Assembly (NCBI RefSeq): GCF_001469165.1 | Contig: NZ_JABX01000007.1 | Coordinates: forward strand, 62,001 to 126,000 | Length of the DNA: 64,000 nucleotides | Source of the DNA: Thiohalocapsa sp. ML1 | GTDB lineage: Bacteria > Pseudomonadota > Gammaproteobacteria > Chromatiales > Chromatiaceae | Reading direction: 5' to 3' | Shown here: positions 1 through 7,406 of the stretch, piece after piece | Position numbering within the stretch: the first letter of the stretch is position 1 | Layout of the letters: each line of letters begins with the position of its first letter | Translations under genes and position numbers: made by a program | Notes under the pieces: model-generated | The model's database searches: none | Told to the model about the DNA's origin: nothing | The model's input: the letters and a program-made list of their open reading frames with translations, nothing else

Positions 1-256
1 AGTGCGCCATGTCCACCCAGATCAGGCTCGCGTAGCGCGCATCCCCCGTCTGCCGGTAGAGCCGCAGCCCGTAGTGGGCCATCCGATACGGCGACAGCGT
101 GAAGAGCTCGCGCTCCAGCGTCCCGCGGATGCGCGCCGCCGTGTCGGCGAAGTCGGCTTCCGCTGCCGCGCTTGGCCGTGCCGCCGCGACCAGGCCGACA
201 CAGGCGACGAGCGCGAGCGCGACGGCGCGGCCGGGCAGGGTGGGATGACAGTGCAT
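1..256 (-). CDS. Secreted protein of unknown function, 3' end outside window (DUF3541-like)
   Basis: This is an open frame starting with an ATG at 256 and running off the left edge. It encodes at least 85 residues. The N-terminus is a typical signal peptide, with a hydrophobic run (ALALVACVGLVAAA) followed by small residues near residue 32. The mature part reads like a structured protein (RIRGTLERELFTLSPYRMAH, then YGLRLYRQTGDARYASL). I recognise only a weak resemblance to DUF3541-type secreted proteins. A real gene is supported by the signal peptide followed by a low-redundancy, non-arginine-rich sequence, unlike the opposite-strand frames here. The function is unknown. Confidence 0.6.
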   Translation of the reverse strand, partial: MHCHPTLPGRAVALALVACVGLVAAARPSAAAEADFADTAARIRGTLERELFTLSPYRMAHYGLRLYRQTGDARYASLIWVDMAH

Positions 257-275
257 TGCGGTGGATGGCAGCATT

Positions 276-317
276 TGGATTGGCGCATCTGGATTGGCGC
301 ATCTGGATTGGCGCATC
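276..317. repeat. 14-bp tandem repeat, three copies
   Basis: The unit tggattggcgcatc occurs three times head to tail in the gap between the divergent genes at 256 (minus) and 557 (plus). The rest of that 300-bp gap (257-556) shows no gene; it must contain the promoters of both flanking genes, but no clear -35/-10 pair stood out. Confidence 0.85.
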
Positions 318-556
318 GGCTGCGAATCGGTTATAGACAGGGACCGTTCGTGGCCGGGAGCCACGGGTGGCCCGGCAGGTGCGGAGCATCGCGCAAGTGC
401 ACGCGCCGCGATAGGGGTCGGGTCATTGCGCCTGCGCGAAGACGGCCGCGGCCTGGCGTCGCGGCACCCGGCAGCCGTGGAGACGCATCGCGTACACATG
501 CGCCACTGCCACGCGAGCCCGACTCGCAGCAGCATCACCATCCCGGAGCAAGGCTT

Positions 557-1555
557 ATGCGCTTTTTGACCCTTTTGTTGCTGCTTGTTGCTCTGTCCGC
601 CGCCGCGGACCCGCTGCCGTCTTGGCGCGATGGCCCGACCAAGGCCGCCCTCACCGGCTTCGTCGCCGCCGTCACCGATGCGGGCTCGCCGGACTTCGTG
701 CCCGCGCCGGAGCGCATCGCTGTGTTCGACAACGACGGCACGCTCTGGGTGGAGCAGCCGATGTACACCCAGCTCGCCTTCGTGCTGAACCGCATCGCCG
801 AGCTTGCCGACGCGCACCCGGAGTGGCGCGAGCAGCAGCCGTTCAAGGCGGCGCTCGAAGGCGACACGGCGACGCTCGGTGACGCGGGCATGGCAGGGCT
901 CATGCAGCTCCTGATGGCGACCCACGCCGGCATGAGTAGCGATGCCTTCGCGCGCATCGCCTCGGACTGGATCACCGCGGCGCGCCATCCGCGCTTCGAG
1001 CGCCCCTACACCGAGCTCGTCTACCAGCCCATGCTGGAGCTGCTGGACTTTCTGCGTGCCAACGGCTTCAAGACCTTCATCGTCTCCGGCGGCGGCGTCG
1101 ACTTCATGCGGCCCTGGACGGAGACTGTCTACGGCATCCCGCCGGAGCAGGTGGTGGGCTCGCAGATCGCGCTGGAATACGCGGTGCGCGACGGCGTGCC
1201 GACCCTAGTGCGCGAGCCCGAGGTCGCCTTCATCGACGACAAGGCCGGCAAGCCGGTCGGCATCTGGCGGCACATCGGGCGGCGCCCGCTGCTCGCCTTC
1301 GGCAACTCCGACGGCGACTACCAGATGCTGGAGTGGACCACCGCCGGCGACGGCCTGCGCTTGGGCGTGCTGCTGCACCACGACGACGCCGAGCGCGAGT
1401 ACGCCTACGACCGCGACAGCCACATGGGCCGGCTGGACCGCGGCCTGGACGACGCGGCCGGCAAGGGCTGGTTACTGGTGTCCATGCAGCAGGACTGGCA
1501 GCAGGTCTTTTCGGAGCCCGCGCCGTCGGCGGTCGCGCCCGTCGCGGACAACTGA
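557..1555 (+). CDS. HAD-superfamily phosphatase, exported
   Basis: This is a 332-aa protein of the haloacid dehalogenase hydrolase superfamily, probably a phosphomonoesterase of the phosphoserine-phosphatase-like branch. The ATG at 557 is chosen because it opens a clean signal peptide (MRFLTLLLLLVALSAAADP), so the enzyme should act in the periplasm. HAD motif I is FDNDGT near residue 60, with both catalytic aspartates. Motif II is FIVSGGG near residue 180, and the motif IV region is FGNSDGD near residue 260. The longer upstream open frame is low-complexity read-through of non-coding DNA. The substrate cannot be read from the sequence. The next gene-like sequence downstream is degraded. Confidence 0.85.
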   Translation: MRFLTLLLLLVALSAAADPLPSWRDGPTKAALTGFVAAVTDAGSPDFVPAPERIAVFDNDGTLWVEQPMYTQLAFVLNRIAELADAHPEWREQQPFKAALEGDTATLGDAGMAGLMQLLMATHAGMSSDAFARIASDWITAARHPRFERPYTELVYQPMLELLDFLRANGFKTFIVSGGGVDFMRPWTETVYGIPPEQVVGSQIALEYAVRDGVPTLVREPEVAFIDDKAGKPVGIWRHIGRRPLLAFGNSDGDYQMLEWTTAGDGLRLGVLLHHDDAEREYAYDRDSHMGRLDRGLDDAAGKGWLLVSMQQDWQQVFSEPAPSAVAPVADN

Positions 1556-1921
1556 CCCGACAAGGCCGGTCGCGCGGTCGGGTCGTCGAGCGGGCGGGAG
1601 GTCAGCACCAGATAGAGCCCCTCAGGCAGCAGGTCCGGCGGTTGCACGACCTGCACGGGCCAGTCTGCGTCACCGGGCGGGCGGGACTCGTGCAGCCTGT
1701 CGACGCAGACGATGAGCGGGCCGAGCGAATTCGCGCCAAGCCTGGAGCCAGGCCACGTAGCCTCCAACGTCATCGACCAGCGCCGCGATTTCGTCGTCTT
1801 CCGGTGCGTCGGCCCCGACGGCGGCGCGGAGCCGTTCGACCAGCTCGCGCAAGCGCGCGCGCCATGGCTTGCTCGCAGGACTCGACGATCAGCCCTCCCC
1901 TTGATGCGGCGCACGCTCGGG
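1556..1921 (-). pseudogene. Mosaic remnant: NTPase fragment fused to antitoxin fragment
   Basis: On the minus strand, about 1578-1762 matches an internal piece of the NTPase gene at 3033-3247, sharing LYLVLTSRPLDDPTA with LYLVLTPRPLDDPTA, and it carries a deletion of about 30 bp. About 1768-1921 matches the 3' part of the antitoxin gene at 5086-5231, sharing AVGADAPEDDEIAALVDDV with AVGTEAPDDDEIAALVDEV. The two pieces are joined directly, and the antitoxin piece ends exactly where the repeated Rpn segment begins (1922). Frames are broken, so no product is expected. The piece records recombination among repeats in this region. Confidence 0.7.
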
Positions 1922-1983
1922 CGTTGCGGCATACTGCCGGATGGGTGGACGGCGCACCACCCCTGCCGCCCCCGGAGCCCCGC

Positions 1984-2841
1984 ATGCATACCGACGCCCT
2001 GCTGTATCGCCTGTTTCAGGAGCGCCCGGCGACCCTCTTCGAGGCGGCCGGGCTCGCGGTCGATGCCGCCGGCTACCGGCTGACCGCCATCGAGGTCAAG
2101 GAGACCGCGTTTCGCCTCGATGGGGTGCTGCTGCCGCCGCAGGAGGCGCCCCCGCACCAGCCCGTGCTGTTCCTGGAGAACCAATTCCAGGCCCTCGACA
2201 GCTTCTATCCCCGTTGGCTCGCGGCGATCTTTCTTTTCCTCTACCGCGAGGCGGTCGAGCGGCCCTGGGTCGCCGTGGCCGTTTTTCCGACACGTGCCTT
2301 GGCCCCGCCCCTGGCGCCCGCCTTCACCGCCCTGGAGCCAGCAGGCCTGCTGCGACGGGTGTATCTCGAAGACCTATTGCAGCGCGGCGCGATGCGCGGG
2401 GCCAGCCCGGGCCTGCGTCTGCTGCGGCTGGTAGTGCTCGACACCGCCGACCTGCCCGCGGCGGCGCGGGAGCTGGCGACAGACGCCCGCGCCGAGCCGG
2501 ACCCCTTGCCCCTGCTGGACCTGATCGAGACGATCTTGGTCTATAAATTACCTACCCTGTCCCGTGACGAGATCAAGGCCATGCTGCATTTGCCCGACAC
2601 TGATCTAAAGCAGACCCGCTTCTACCAAGAAGTCTTCGCGGAGGGCCGCGAGGAGGGCCGCGAGGAGGGCCGCGAGGAGGGCCGCGACGAAGGCCGTGAC
2701 GAAGGCCGCGACGAGGCGCGGCGCCAAACCGCCCTCAACCTGCTGCGCCAGACCAGCCTCGACGACGCGGCCATCGCCGCGGCCACGGACCTCGACGCCG
2801 ATGCGGTGAGGGCGCTGCGACAAGTCATCGCGGCCGATTGA
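1984..2841 (+). CDS. Rpn/DUF2887-family putative nuclease, copy A
   Basis: This 285-aa protein belongs to the Rpn-type PD-(D/E)XK family (recombination-promoting nuclease or transposase-like, DUF2887 branch). The likely catalytic residues lie in RLDGVLL (Asp, near residue 45) and LFLENQFQ (Glu-x-Gln, near residue 64). After an alpha-helical middle (LPTLSRDEIKAML) comes a charged tandem tract, EGRE x3 then EGRD x3, and a short helical tail ending LRQVIAAD. The ATG at 1984 follows a segment of about 60 bp identical to the one before copy C (from 1922). The whole unit is about 95% or more identical to 5718-6239 and 11822-12727. The role in cells is unknown; Rpn proteins have been linked to RecA-independent recombination. 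Confidence 0.85.
   Translation: MHTDALLYRLFQERPATLFEAAGLAVDAAGYRLTAIEVKETAFRLDGVLLPPQEAPPHQPVLFLENQFQALDSFYPRWLAAIFLFLYREAVERPWVAVAVFPTRALAPPLAPAFTALEPAGLLRRVYLEDLLQRGAMRGASPGLRLLRLVVLDTADLPAAARELATDARAEPDPLPLLDLIETILVYKLPTLSRDEIKAMLHLPDTDLKQTRFYQEVFAEGREEGREEGREEGRDEGRDEGRDEARRQTALNLLRQTSLDDAAIAAATDLDADAVRALRQVIAAD
2641..2712 (+). repeat. 12-bp coding tandem repeat (EGRE/EGRD), 6 units
   Basis: The unit gagggccgcgag (EGRE) occurs three times, followed by three gaaggccgNgac-type units (EGRD). The other two copies of this gene have 5+3 and 7+3 units. Confidence 0.95.
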
Positions 2842-2967
2842 TGCGCGGAAGGCCGGGGCGGCACAGCGGACACCAATGCTGCCGTGGTGCTTGTGTGCAT
2901 CGTCCGGCACATCTCCGACCGGCGCGAGGTTCCCCTATTTCCCGTCCCCGGGATGCCTCGCGCCCGT

Positions 2968-4199
2968 TCAAGCCAACTCCGCCATCTCACCCCGATACAG
3001 CGGCGCGATGTGGGTGCCCAGGAAGACCGGCGCGGTGGGGTCGTCGAGCGGGCGGGGGGTCAGCACCAGATAGAGCCCGTCCGGCAGCAGGTCCGGCGGC
3101 GGTAGGAGCTGCAAGGGCCAGTCGGCCTCGCCGGGCGGGCAGGACTCGTCCAGGCCGTCGATGCAGACGATCAGCGGGCCGAGGTGGCGGGTCAGGTGGA
3201 TGCGGCGCGCGGCGAATTCGCGCCAGACCTGGAGCCAGGCCACGAAGCGCCCCGGCGTCGGCTGGCCGTCGCGGGTGAGCAGCAGCGGGCGGTCGTTCTT
3301 CACGTTGTCGCTCGGGTCGTAGACGGCGGCCAGGCGCTCCTCCAGCCGCGCCAGCAGGGCACCGACGCCGGGGCGGTACTCCTTGCGGCAGTAGTAGGCG
3401 ACGATGGCGCCCGGTGCCGCGGCGCCGGTGGTTTGGCTCGTCCCCGTGCGATTCGCGTGCGGGTCGAAGCGCGCCTCGATGGGGGCGTCGCTCAGGTCCG
3501 AGTCCCCGGCTAGGCCCTGGATGAAGGTGGTCTTGCCGACATGGGCCGGGGCCTGCAGCCAGTAGACGCCGCTGGCGTTCTCCGCCAGAAAGGCGGCCAG
3601 GTCCGCGCGTAGGTAGGCCGGCGAGTCGTAGTTGCGGTCCACCCGCGCCCGGTCGAGCGCCCGCAGCACCCAGAGCCCTGGCTCAATCCGCCGGGTCTGC
3701 CGCGCGGGCGCTGTCCGGTCGATGGCCTCGCGCAGCGTCTGCACCCTGTTGCCGACGGAGAGCCCGCGTTGGAAGGCCGCGCGCCGCGCCCAGTCCGCGG
3801 CATCGCCGCCGGCCGCGAGCAGCCCCTGCAGCAGCACGCAGGCGGAGAATTTGATCAGCACCTCAGCCGTGTCCCGCGCCTGCAACAGCGCCGCCACCGG
3901 ACTCGGCGGCAGCCGTCGCCCGCCGCGCCGACGCCCGCCATGCGCCGGCCGAGCGCGCGCAGGGCCTCGCCGGCCGCGGCCAGGTCCGCGGGCGCGGTCA
4001 GGTCCGGCGCCAAGGCGTTGCTGCGCTCGGCGCAGTCGGCGGCGAAGTCCCAGACGCGCTCGCGCCGCTCGGCGGCGGCTCCAGCGGCCTCCAGCCAGGC
4101 CTGGACCTGCCCCAGGAAGGCATCGCGGCTCAGCCCCGCCTGTTCCGCCGCGTGGCGCAGCAGCAGCACTTGGGCCTGGTCGTCGCGGTGGATGGTCAT
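2968..4199 (-). pseudogene. Frameshifted P-loop NTPase (STAND-like)
   Basis: Two overlapping minus-strand frames make one protein of about 410 aa. The ATG at 4199 opens MTIHRDDQAQVLLLRHAAEQ, a helical N-terminal domain. Between about 3960 and 3900 the frame changes, consistent with a net loss of one base, and continues as PSPVAALLQARDTAEVLIKF to the stop at 2968. The second part has a Walker A-like loop (QAPAHVGKTTF) and a Walker B (LIVCIDGLDES), as in STAND-type regulatory NTPases. It ends abruptly at GEMAELA without the usual C-terminal sensor repeats, so it may also be 3'-truncated. A second degraded copy of its central part lies at 1578-1762. I expect it to be inactive unless the frameshift is programmed or a sequencing error. 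Confidence 0.65.
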
Positions 4200-4335
4200 G
4201 TCAGGATCCCCAGGCCCGAAAAGGCCGAGCCGACGCCACGCCAAGACCGGTGCGCCCCGGCAACGCCTGGCAAGCGGACGTCTATATCCGCTCGGTGCTT
4301 TGCGCCCTTGCAGCGCTGACGTGCGCCTCGGTGGC

Positions 4336-4656
4336 TCACGGCGCAACGCGAACGAATCGGCGTACAGGCAGATTGCCCAGAACGGCCCGCAGTTGCGGCA
4401 CCAACGGCAGCAGCCTGGACAGCTCATTGGACGGCGCGTCCAAGATGACCACCGACAGCGGTAACGTCGCCGGGTTCTGTTGATGCGGCATGTTCTTGTC
4501 GGCGTTGATCAGCGCATCGAGTTCCGCGGCCGCGACGGCCAGCAGCCGCCCGTTCCGGTAGCCGCTCCAGCCCATCGTCGCGACAGTCTCGACCCGGTGG
4601 CCTGGAAGGTGCTCGCGCAACCGCCGCGGCAGCGACTCGTCAAGCAGCAGCCGCAT
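4336..4656 (-). CDS. DUF5615 PIN-like toxin candidate
   Basis: This 106-aa protein matches the DUF5615/Mut7-C-like PIN-related family. It starts MRLLLDESLPRRLREHLPGH and has the conserved acidic segment LINADKNMPHQQN near residue 60. The ATG at 4656 lies inside the 3' end of the DUF433 gene (17-bp overlap), the usual arrangement for this antitoxin/toxin pair. A longer open frame upstream runs only through the overlapping gene and is rejected. Family knowledge suggests a predicted ribonuclease-like toxin; that activity is inference. Confidence 0.8.
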   Translation of the reverse strand: MRLLLDESLPRRLREHLPGHRVETVATMGWSGYRNGRLLAVAAAELDALINADKNMPHQQNPATLPLSVVILDAPSNELSRLLPLVPQLRAVLGNLPVRRFVRVAP

Positions 4657-4858
4657 CGAGGAACAAACGCTCGCGGGCTGCCTCCAGCACCGCAACGGCA
4701 GCGGGCCGGGTGACCGACGGGAAGTCGGTCAAAAAGTCGTCGAGCGACGAGCTGCCCTCCAGGTAATCGAACAGGTTCTGCACCGGGACGCGGGTGCCGC
4801 TGAAGCAAAGCACACCGCTCATGACCTCCGGGTCGCGGCTGATCGGGAGTAAAGGCAT
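4640..4858 (-). CDS. DUF433 antitoxin-like protein
   Basis: This 72-aa protein starts MPLLPISRDPEVMSGVLCFS and contains the DUF433 hallmark GTRVPVQNLFDYLEG followed by LDDFLTDFPSVTRPAAVAVL. These small helix-turn-helix-like proteins normally precede a DUF5615 gene. Here the stop codon overlaps the start of that gene, so the two are translationally coupled. It probably binds DNA and neutralises its partner (inference from family and arrangement). Confidence 0.85.
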   Translation of the reverse strand: MPLLPISRDPEVMSGVLCFSGTRVPVQNLFDYLEGSSSLDDFLTDFPSVTRPAAVAVLEAARERLFLDAAAA

Positions 4859-4861
4859 GTG

Positions 4862-5060
4862 GACCTCGCTGTTTCAGGCCTCGGGCCAACCCGCAAGTAG
4901 CGGCAATTGAGACCAGCACATCCCGGAGCTCCGCCAGGGTCTCGATGCCGAAGACCGGCGTCACACGCCCGTCGAGCACCGCACCGACGACGACGCCTGG
5001 CGCACCGCCGGGATTGATCAGGCCCGAGACGAAAACGTTGGTATCAACGATGACACGCAC
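4862..5060 (-). pseudogene. Truncated PIN-domain toxin (COG1569-like)
   Basis: A GTG at 5060, overlapping the antitoxin stop by 17 bp, opens MRVIVDTNVFVSGLINPGG, a classic PIN-domain N-terminus with its first catalytic Asp. Family-like sequence continues to about residue 46 (IETLAELRDVL). The frame then reads into the opposite-register sequence of the DUF433/DUF5615 genes, and the remaining catalytic acids are absent. The toxin appears to have been cut off by the junction with the neighbouring TA pair near 4860-4920. Confidence 0.7.
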
Positions 5061-5298
5061 GCTCGGCTCGCACCTCGTCGACCAGCGCCGCGATCTCGTC
5101 GTCGTCCGGTGCCTCGGTCCCGACGGCCGCGCGGAGCCGTGCGACCAGATCGCGCAACTGCGCGCGCGCCATGGCTTGATCGCGGGACTCGATGATCAGC
5201 CCCCCCTTGATGCGGCGTACGCTCGGGTCGGGTCCGAGGTCGGCAAGGTACTGCGGCGGGATCACCAGTCCTTCCGGTGCGAGCTTGAGATCGGCCAT
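5044..5298 (-). CDS. Antitoxin of a PIN-type TA module
   Basis: This is an 84-aa protein. Its N-terminal segment (LKLAPEGLVIPPQYLADLG) looks like a small DNA-binding or swapped-hairpin domain. It is followed by RRIKGGLIIESRDQAMARAQ and a helical acidic tail (DDDEIAALVDEV), typical of VapB-like antitoxins that bury their tail in the toxin. The ATG at 5298 is well placed and the stop overlaps the truncated PIN toxin start. The toxin is broken, so this is an orphan antitoxin. A fragment of a second copy lies at 1768-1921. Confidence 0.7.
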   Translation of the reverse strand: MADLKLAPEGLVIPPQYLADLGPDPSVRRIKGGLIIESRDQAMARAQLRDLVARLRAAVGTEAPDDDEIAALVDEVRAERACHR

Positions 5299-5717
5299 GA
5301 TGTTTCTCGGCGTCGTCTTCGGCTTGAATGCTGGAGAGTGTAGCGGGCAGCAGGGGCAAAGTAACGCTTGTCCATCAAATCAGCGGCTTGCGGCCAAGCC
5401 TAGCCCGAGCGCCGGCGCAGCCCGCGCACGGCGCGGACCAGGCGCGCGATGGGCACGGTAACGGCCCGTGATATGCCGCAAGAACAGCGGCGGGCGGCGC
5501 GCCGCTGCCGGCGGGGCGCGGCCAGCGCAGCAGCAGCCGGGGTTTGCCGGTGGCGTCGATGGACTCGGGCCGGTGCCCGGCCAAGGGCCGCGCGACGCCG
5601 TCCGCCCCCGCCGGCAGCAGGCCGCGGTCAGGGCGGCAGCAGTCCCACAGCGCCGTCGGGGCGGAGGCCTTGGGGATAGCCGGCGACCTCGCGCGGGTGC
5701 GTGCTGTCGCACGGGCC
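5299..5717. other. Gene-free stretch upstream of Rpn copy B
   Basis: No frame in this 420-bp stretch looks like protein; the translations are low-complexity and rich in R, A and P. It is probably decayed sequence. The break with the Rpn repeat is sharp at 5718. Confidence 0.5.
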
Positions 5718-6239
5718 GGCCTGCTGCGGCGGGTGTATCTCGAAGACCTATTGCAGCGCGGCGCGATGCGCGGGGCCAGCCCGGGCCTGCGTCTGCTGCG
5801 GCTGGTAGTGCTCGACACCGCCGACCTGCCCGCGGCGGCGCGGGAGCTGGCGACAGACGCCCGCGCCGAGCCGGACCCCTTGCCCCTGCTGGACCTGATC
5901 GAGACGATCTTGGTCTATAAATTACCTACCCTGTCCCGTGACGAGATCAAGGCCATGCTGCATTTGCCCGACACCGATCTAAAGCAGACCCGCTTCTACC
6001 AAGAAGTCTTCGCGGAGGGCCGCGAGGAGGGCCGCGAGGAGGGCCGCGAGGAGGGCCGCGAGGAGGGCCGCGAGGAGGGCCGCGACGAAGGCCGTGACGA
6101 AGGCCGCGACGAGGCGCGGCGCCAAACCGCCCTCAACCTGCTGCGCCAGACCAGCCTCGACGACGCGGCCATCGCCGCGGCCACGGACCTCGACACCGAT
6201 GCGGTGAGGGCGCTGCGACGAGCATCGGCAGCCGATTGA
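5718..6239 (+). pseudogene. Rpn/DUF2887 copy B, 5'-truncated
   Basis: From 5718 (ggcctgctgcgg...) this is almost identical to positions 2344-2841 of copy A and to copy C. The first 120 or so codons, including the Asp and Glu-x-Gln of the nuclease core, are missing. The remaining frame is open (AGLLRRVYLEDLLQRGAMRG ... RRASAAD) and could be translated from an upstream in-frame codon, but would lack the active site. The EGRE tract has 5 units plus 3 EGRD. Its tail and the first 15 or so bases after the stop match copy C better than copy A. Confidence 0.85.
6015..6110 (+). repeat. 12-bp coding tandem repeat, 8 units
   Basis: Five EGRE-coding units are followed by three EGRD-coding units, in Rpn copy B. 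Confidence 0.95.
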
Positions 6240-6335
6240 GGGTCCGCAGGGTCGGGTGGGCGTGTGCGGGGCGCCGTAAACTTTCTGGGGCAAGCAATAC
6301 TGCTCGCGTACAGGCAGCCGGCGTTCGCCAGTCCT

Positions 6336-6388
6336 GGGAGACCACGCCGGCCTGGTGATCATGCGGCATAAGCCGTGGTAGGTCTCCC
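6336..6388. repeat. Inverted repeat upstream of the AbiEii-like pair
   Basis: gggagacc (6336-6343) and ggtctccc (6381-6388) form an 8-bp stem with extra pairing inside (acg/cgt). It lies in the 240-bp gap between Rpn copy B and the gene at 6480 and could be an operator or a transcript hairpin. Confidence 0.5.
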
Positions 6389-6479
6389 GTTCTCGCGTCC
6401 CCCGTTGTCGCCCCTGCTGCCTTTCGTTCGTGGCCGACATTGGCCACCGGATTGGCGATCCTGCTACCCCGCACACCCC

Positions 6480-6707
6480 ATGCAACACCGCCACCTGAAC
6501 CACCAGCGCCTGACCCTGGCCGCCATCGACGATCTGATCGCCCGCGGGCGCCGGGATGACTGGGCGGCGCTCCGCCAGGCGGTGCTCACGGAGCCCGCGC
6601 TGCTCGACAAGGTGGAACAGGTCTGCCGGGCACGCGTCGCGGACCCCTATGCTCAGCGCCACCATTTCTGGTTGCACTATGCCCAAGCGCATCGCACCGC
6701 TGCCTGA
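6480..6707 (+). CDS. Small helical protein paired with AbiEii-like gene
   Basis: This 75-aa protein starts MQHRHLNHQRLTLAAIDDLI and is predicted wholly helical. It overlaps the next gene by 29 bp, so the two are co-transcribed and probably coupled. Small upstream partners of this kind are common beside nucleotidyltransferase-type genes and may act as antitoxin or regulator. I do not recognise a named family. Confidence 0.65.
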   Translation: MQHRHLNHQRLTLAAIDDLIARGRRDDWAALRQAVLTEPALLDKVEQVCRARVADPYAQRHHFWLHYAQAHRTAA

Positions 6708-7383
6708 CTGGGAGCGGGGTCTCTCCGCCGCCGCGCACTTGCAGGCCACCTTGCCGGCGGCGGTGCTGCTCGGTGGGACTGCCTCCGCGCTGCACGCGGG
6801 GCATCGCTTCTCCCGTGACGCCGATCATGTGCTGACCGATCTGCGCGGGCGTTTCAACGAGGGGCTGGCCCAACTGCAGTCGGTCGCTGGCTGGCGGACG
6901 GCGCGGGTGCAGCGGCCGGTGCAGATCCTCGGCAGCCTGGACGGCATCGATACCGGCGTGCGCCAACTGCTTCGCGACGAGCCGCTGGAAACGACGGTCA
7001 TCGGGTTTCAGGGGCAAGCCATCACCGTGCCCACCGCGGCCGAAATCCTGCGCATCGAGGGCGTGCTGATCCTCCGGCGCAACGCCACCAGGGACTATCT
7101 GGACTTTGTCGCGCTGGCGGATGCCTTGGGTGATGCCGCGGTGGCCGACGCGATGCTGCCCTTCGACCGGCTCTATCGGCAGGACAACGGCGAGTCTCCG
7201 CTACAGCAGTTGGCCGCGCAGCTCGCGCATGCGATGCCCTACGACCTGGAGGAGACGCAGCTCGCCGAATACAAGAAGCTGGCCCCACGCTGGCATGACT
7301 GGCCCGTCGTGCAGGCCGCTGCCGCGCGACTCGCGCTGGTGATCTTCGATCAGGTTTGCGCCCTGCAAAGCCCGCAAGGCTGA
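6679..7383 (+). CDS. AbiEii/AbiGii-like nucleotidyltransferase toxin candidate
   Basis: This is a 234-aa protein. Near residue 30, LLGGTASALHAGHRFSRDAD fits the nucleotidyltransferase signature (a Gly-Gly-Thr loop followed by an Asp-x-Asp-type pair) seen in AbiEii/AbiGii toxins. The middle contains the family-typical EILRIEGVLILRRNATRDYL. The ATG at 6679 lies inside the upstream small gene. AbiE systems are bicistronic abortive-infection or type IV TA modules; here the upstream gene is not AbiEi-like, so a variant pair is likely. The target is unknown. Confidence 0.75.
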   Translation: MPKRIAPLPDWERGLSAAAHLQATLPAAVLLGGTASALHAGHRFSRDADHVLTDLRGRFNEGLAQLQSVAGWRTARVQRPVQILGSLDGIDTGVRQLLRDEPLETTVIGFQGQAITVPTAAEILRIEGVLILRRNATRDYLDFVALADALGDAAVADAMLPFDRLYRQDNGESPLQQLAAQLAHAMPYDLEETQLAEYKKLAPRWHDWPVVQAAAARLALVIFDQVCALQSPQG

Positions 7384-7406
7384 GTCTGGCCGGATGTCGC
7401 GCCCGC

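Noticed and set aside
2641..2712. Possible CRISPR array (also 6015-6110, 12479-12598, 21667-21788)
   Set aside because: Units are 12 bp with no unique spacers; these are coding or intergenic tandem repeats.
4509..5060. 183-codon PIN-toxin frame as a complete gene
   Set aside because: Only the first 46 or so codons are PIN-like; the rest is antisense-register reading through the DUF433 and DUF5615 genes.
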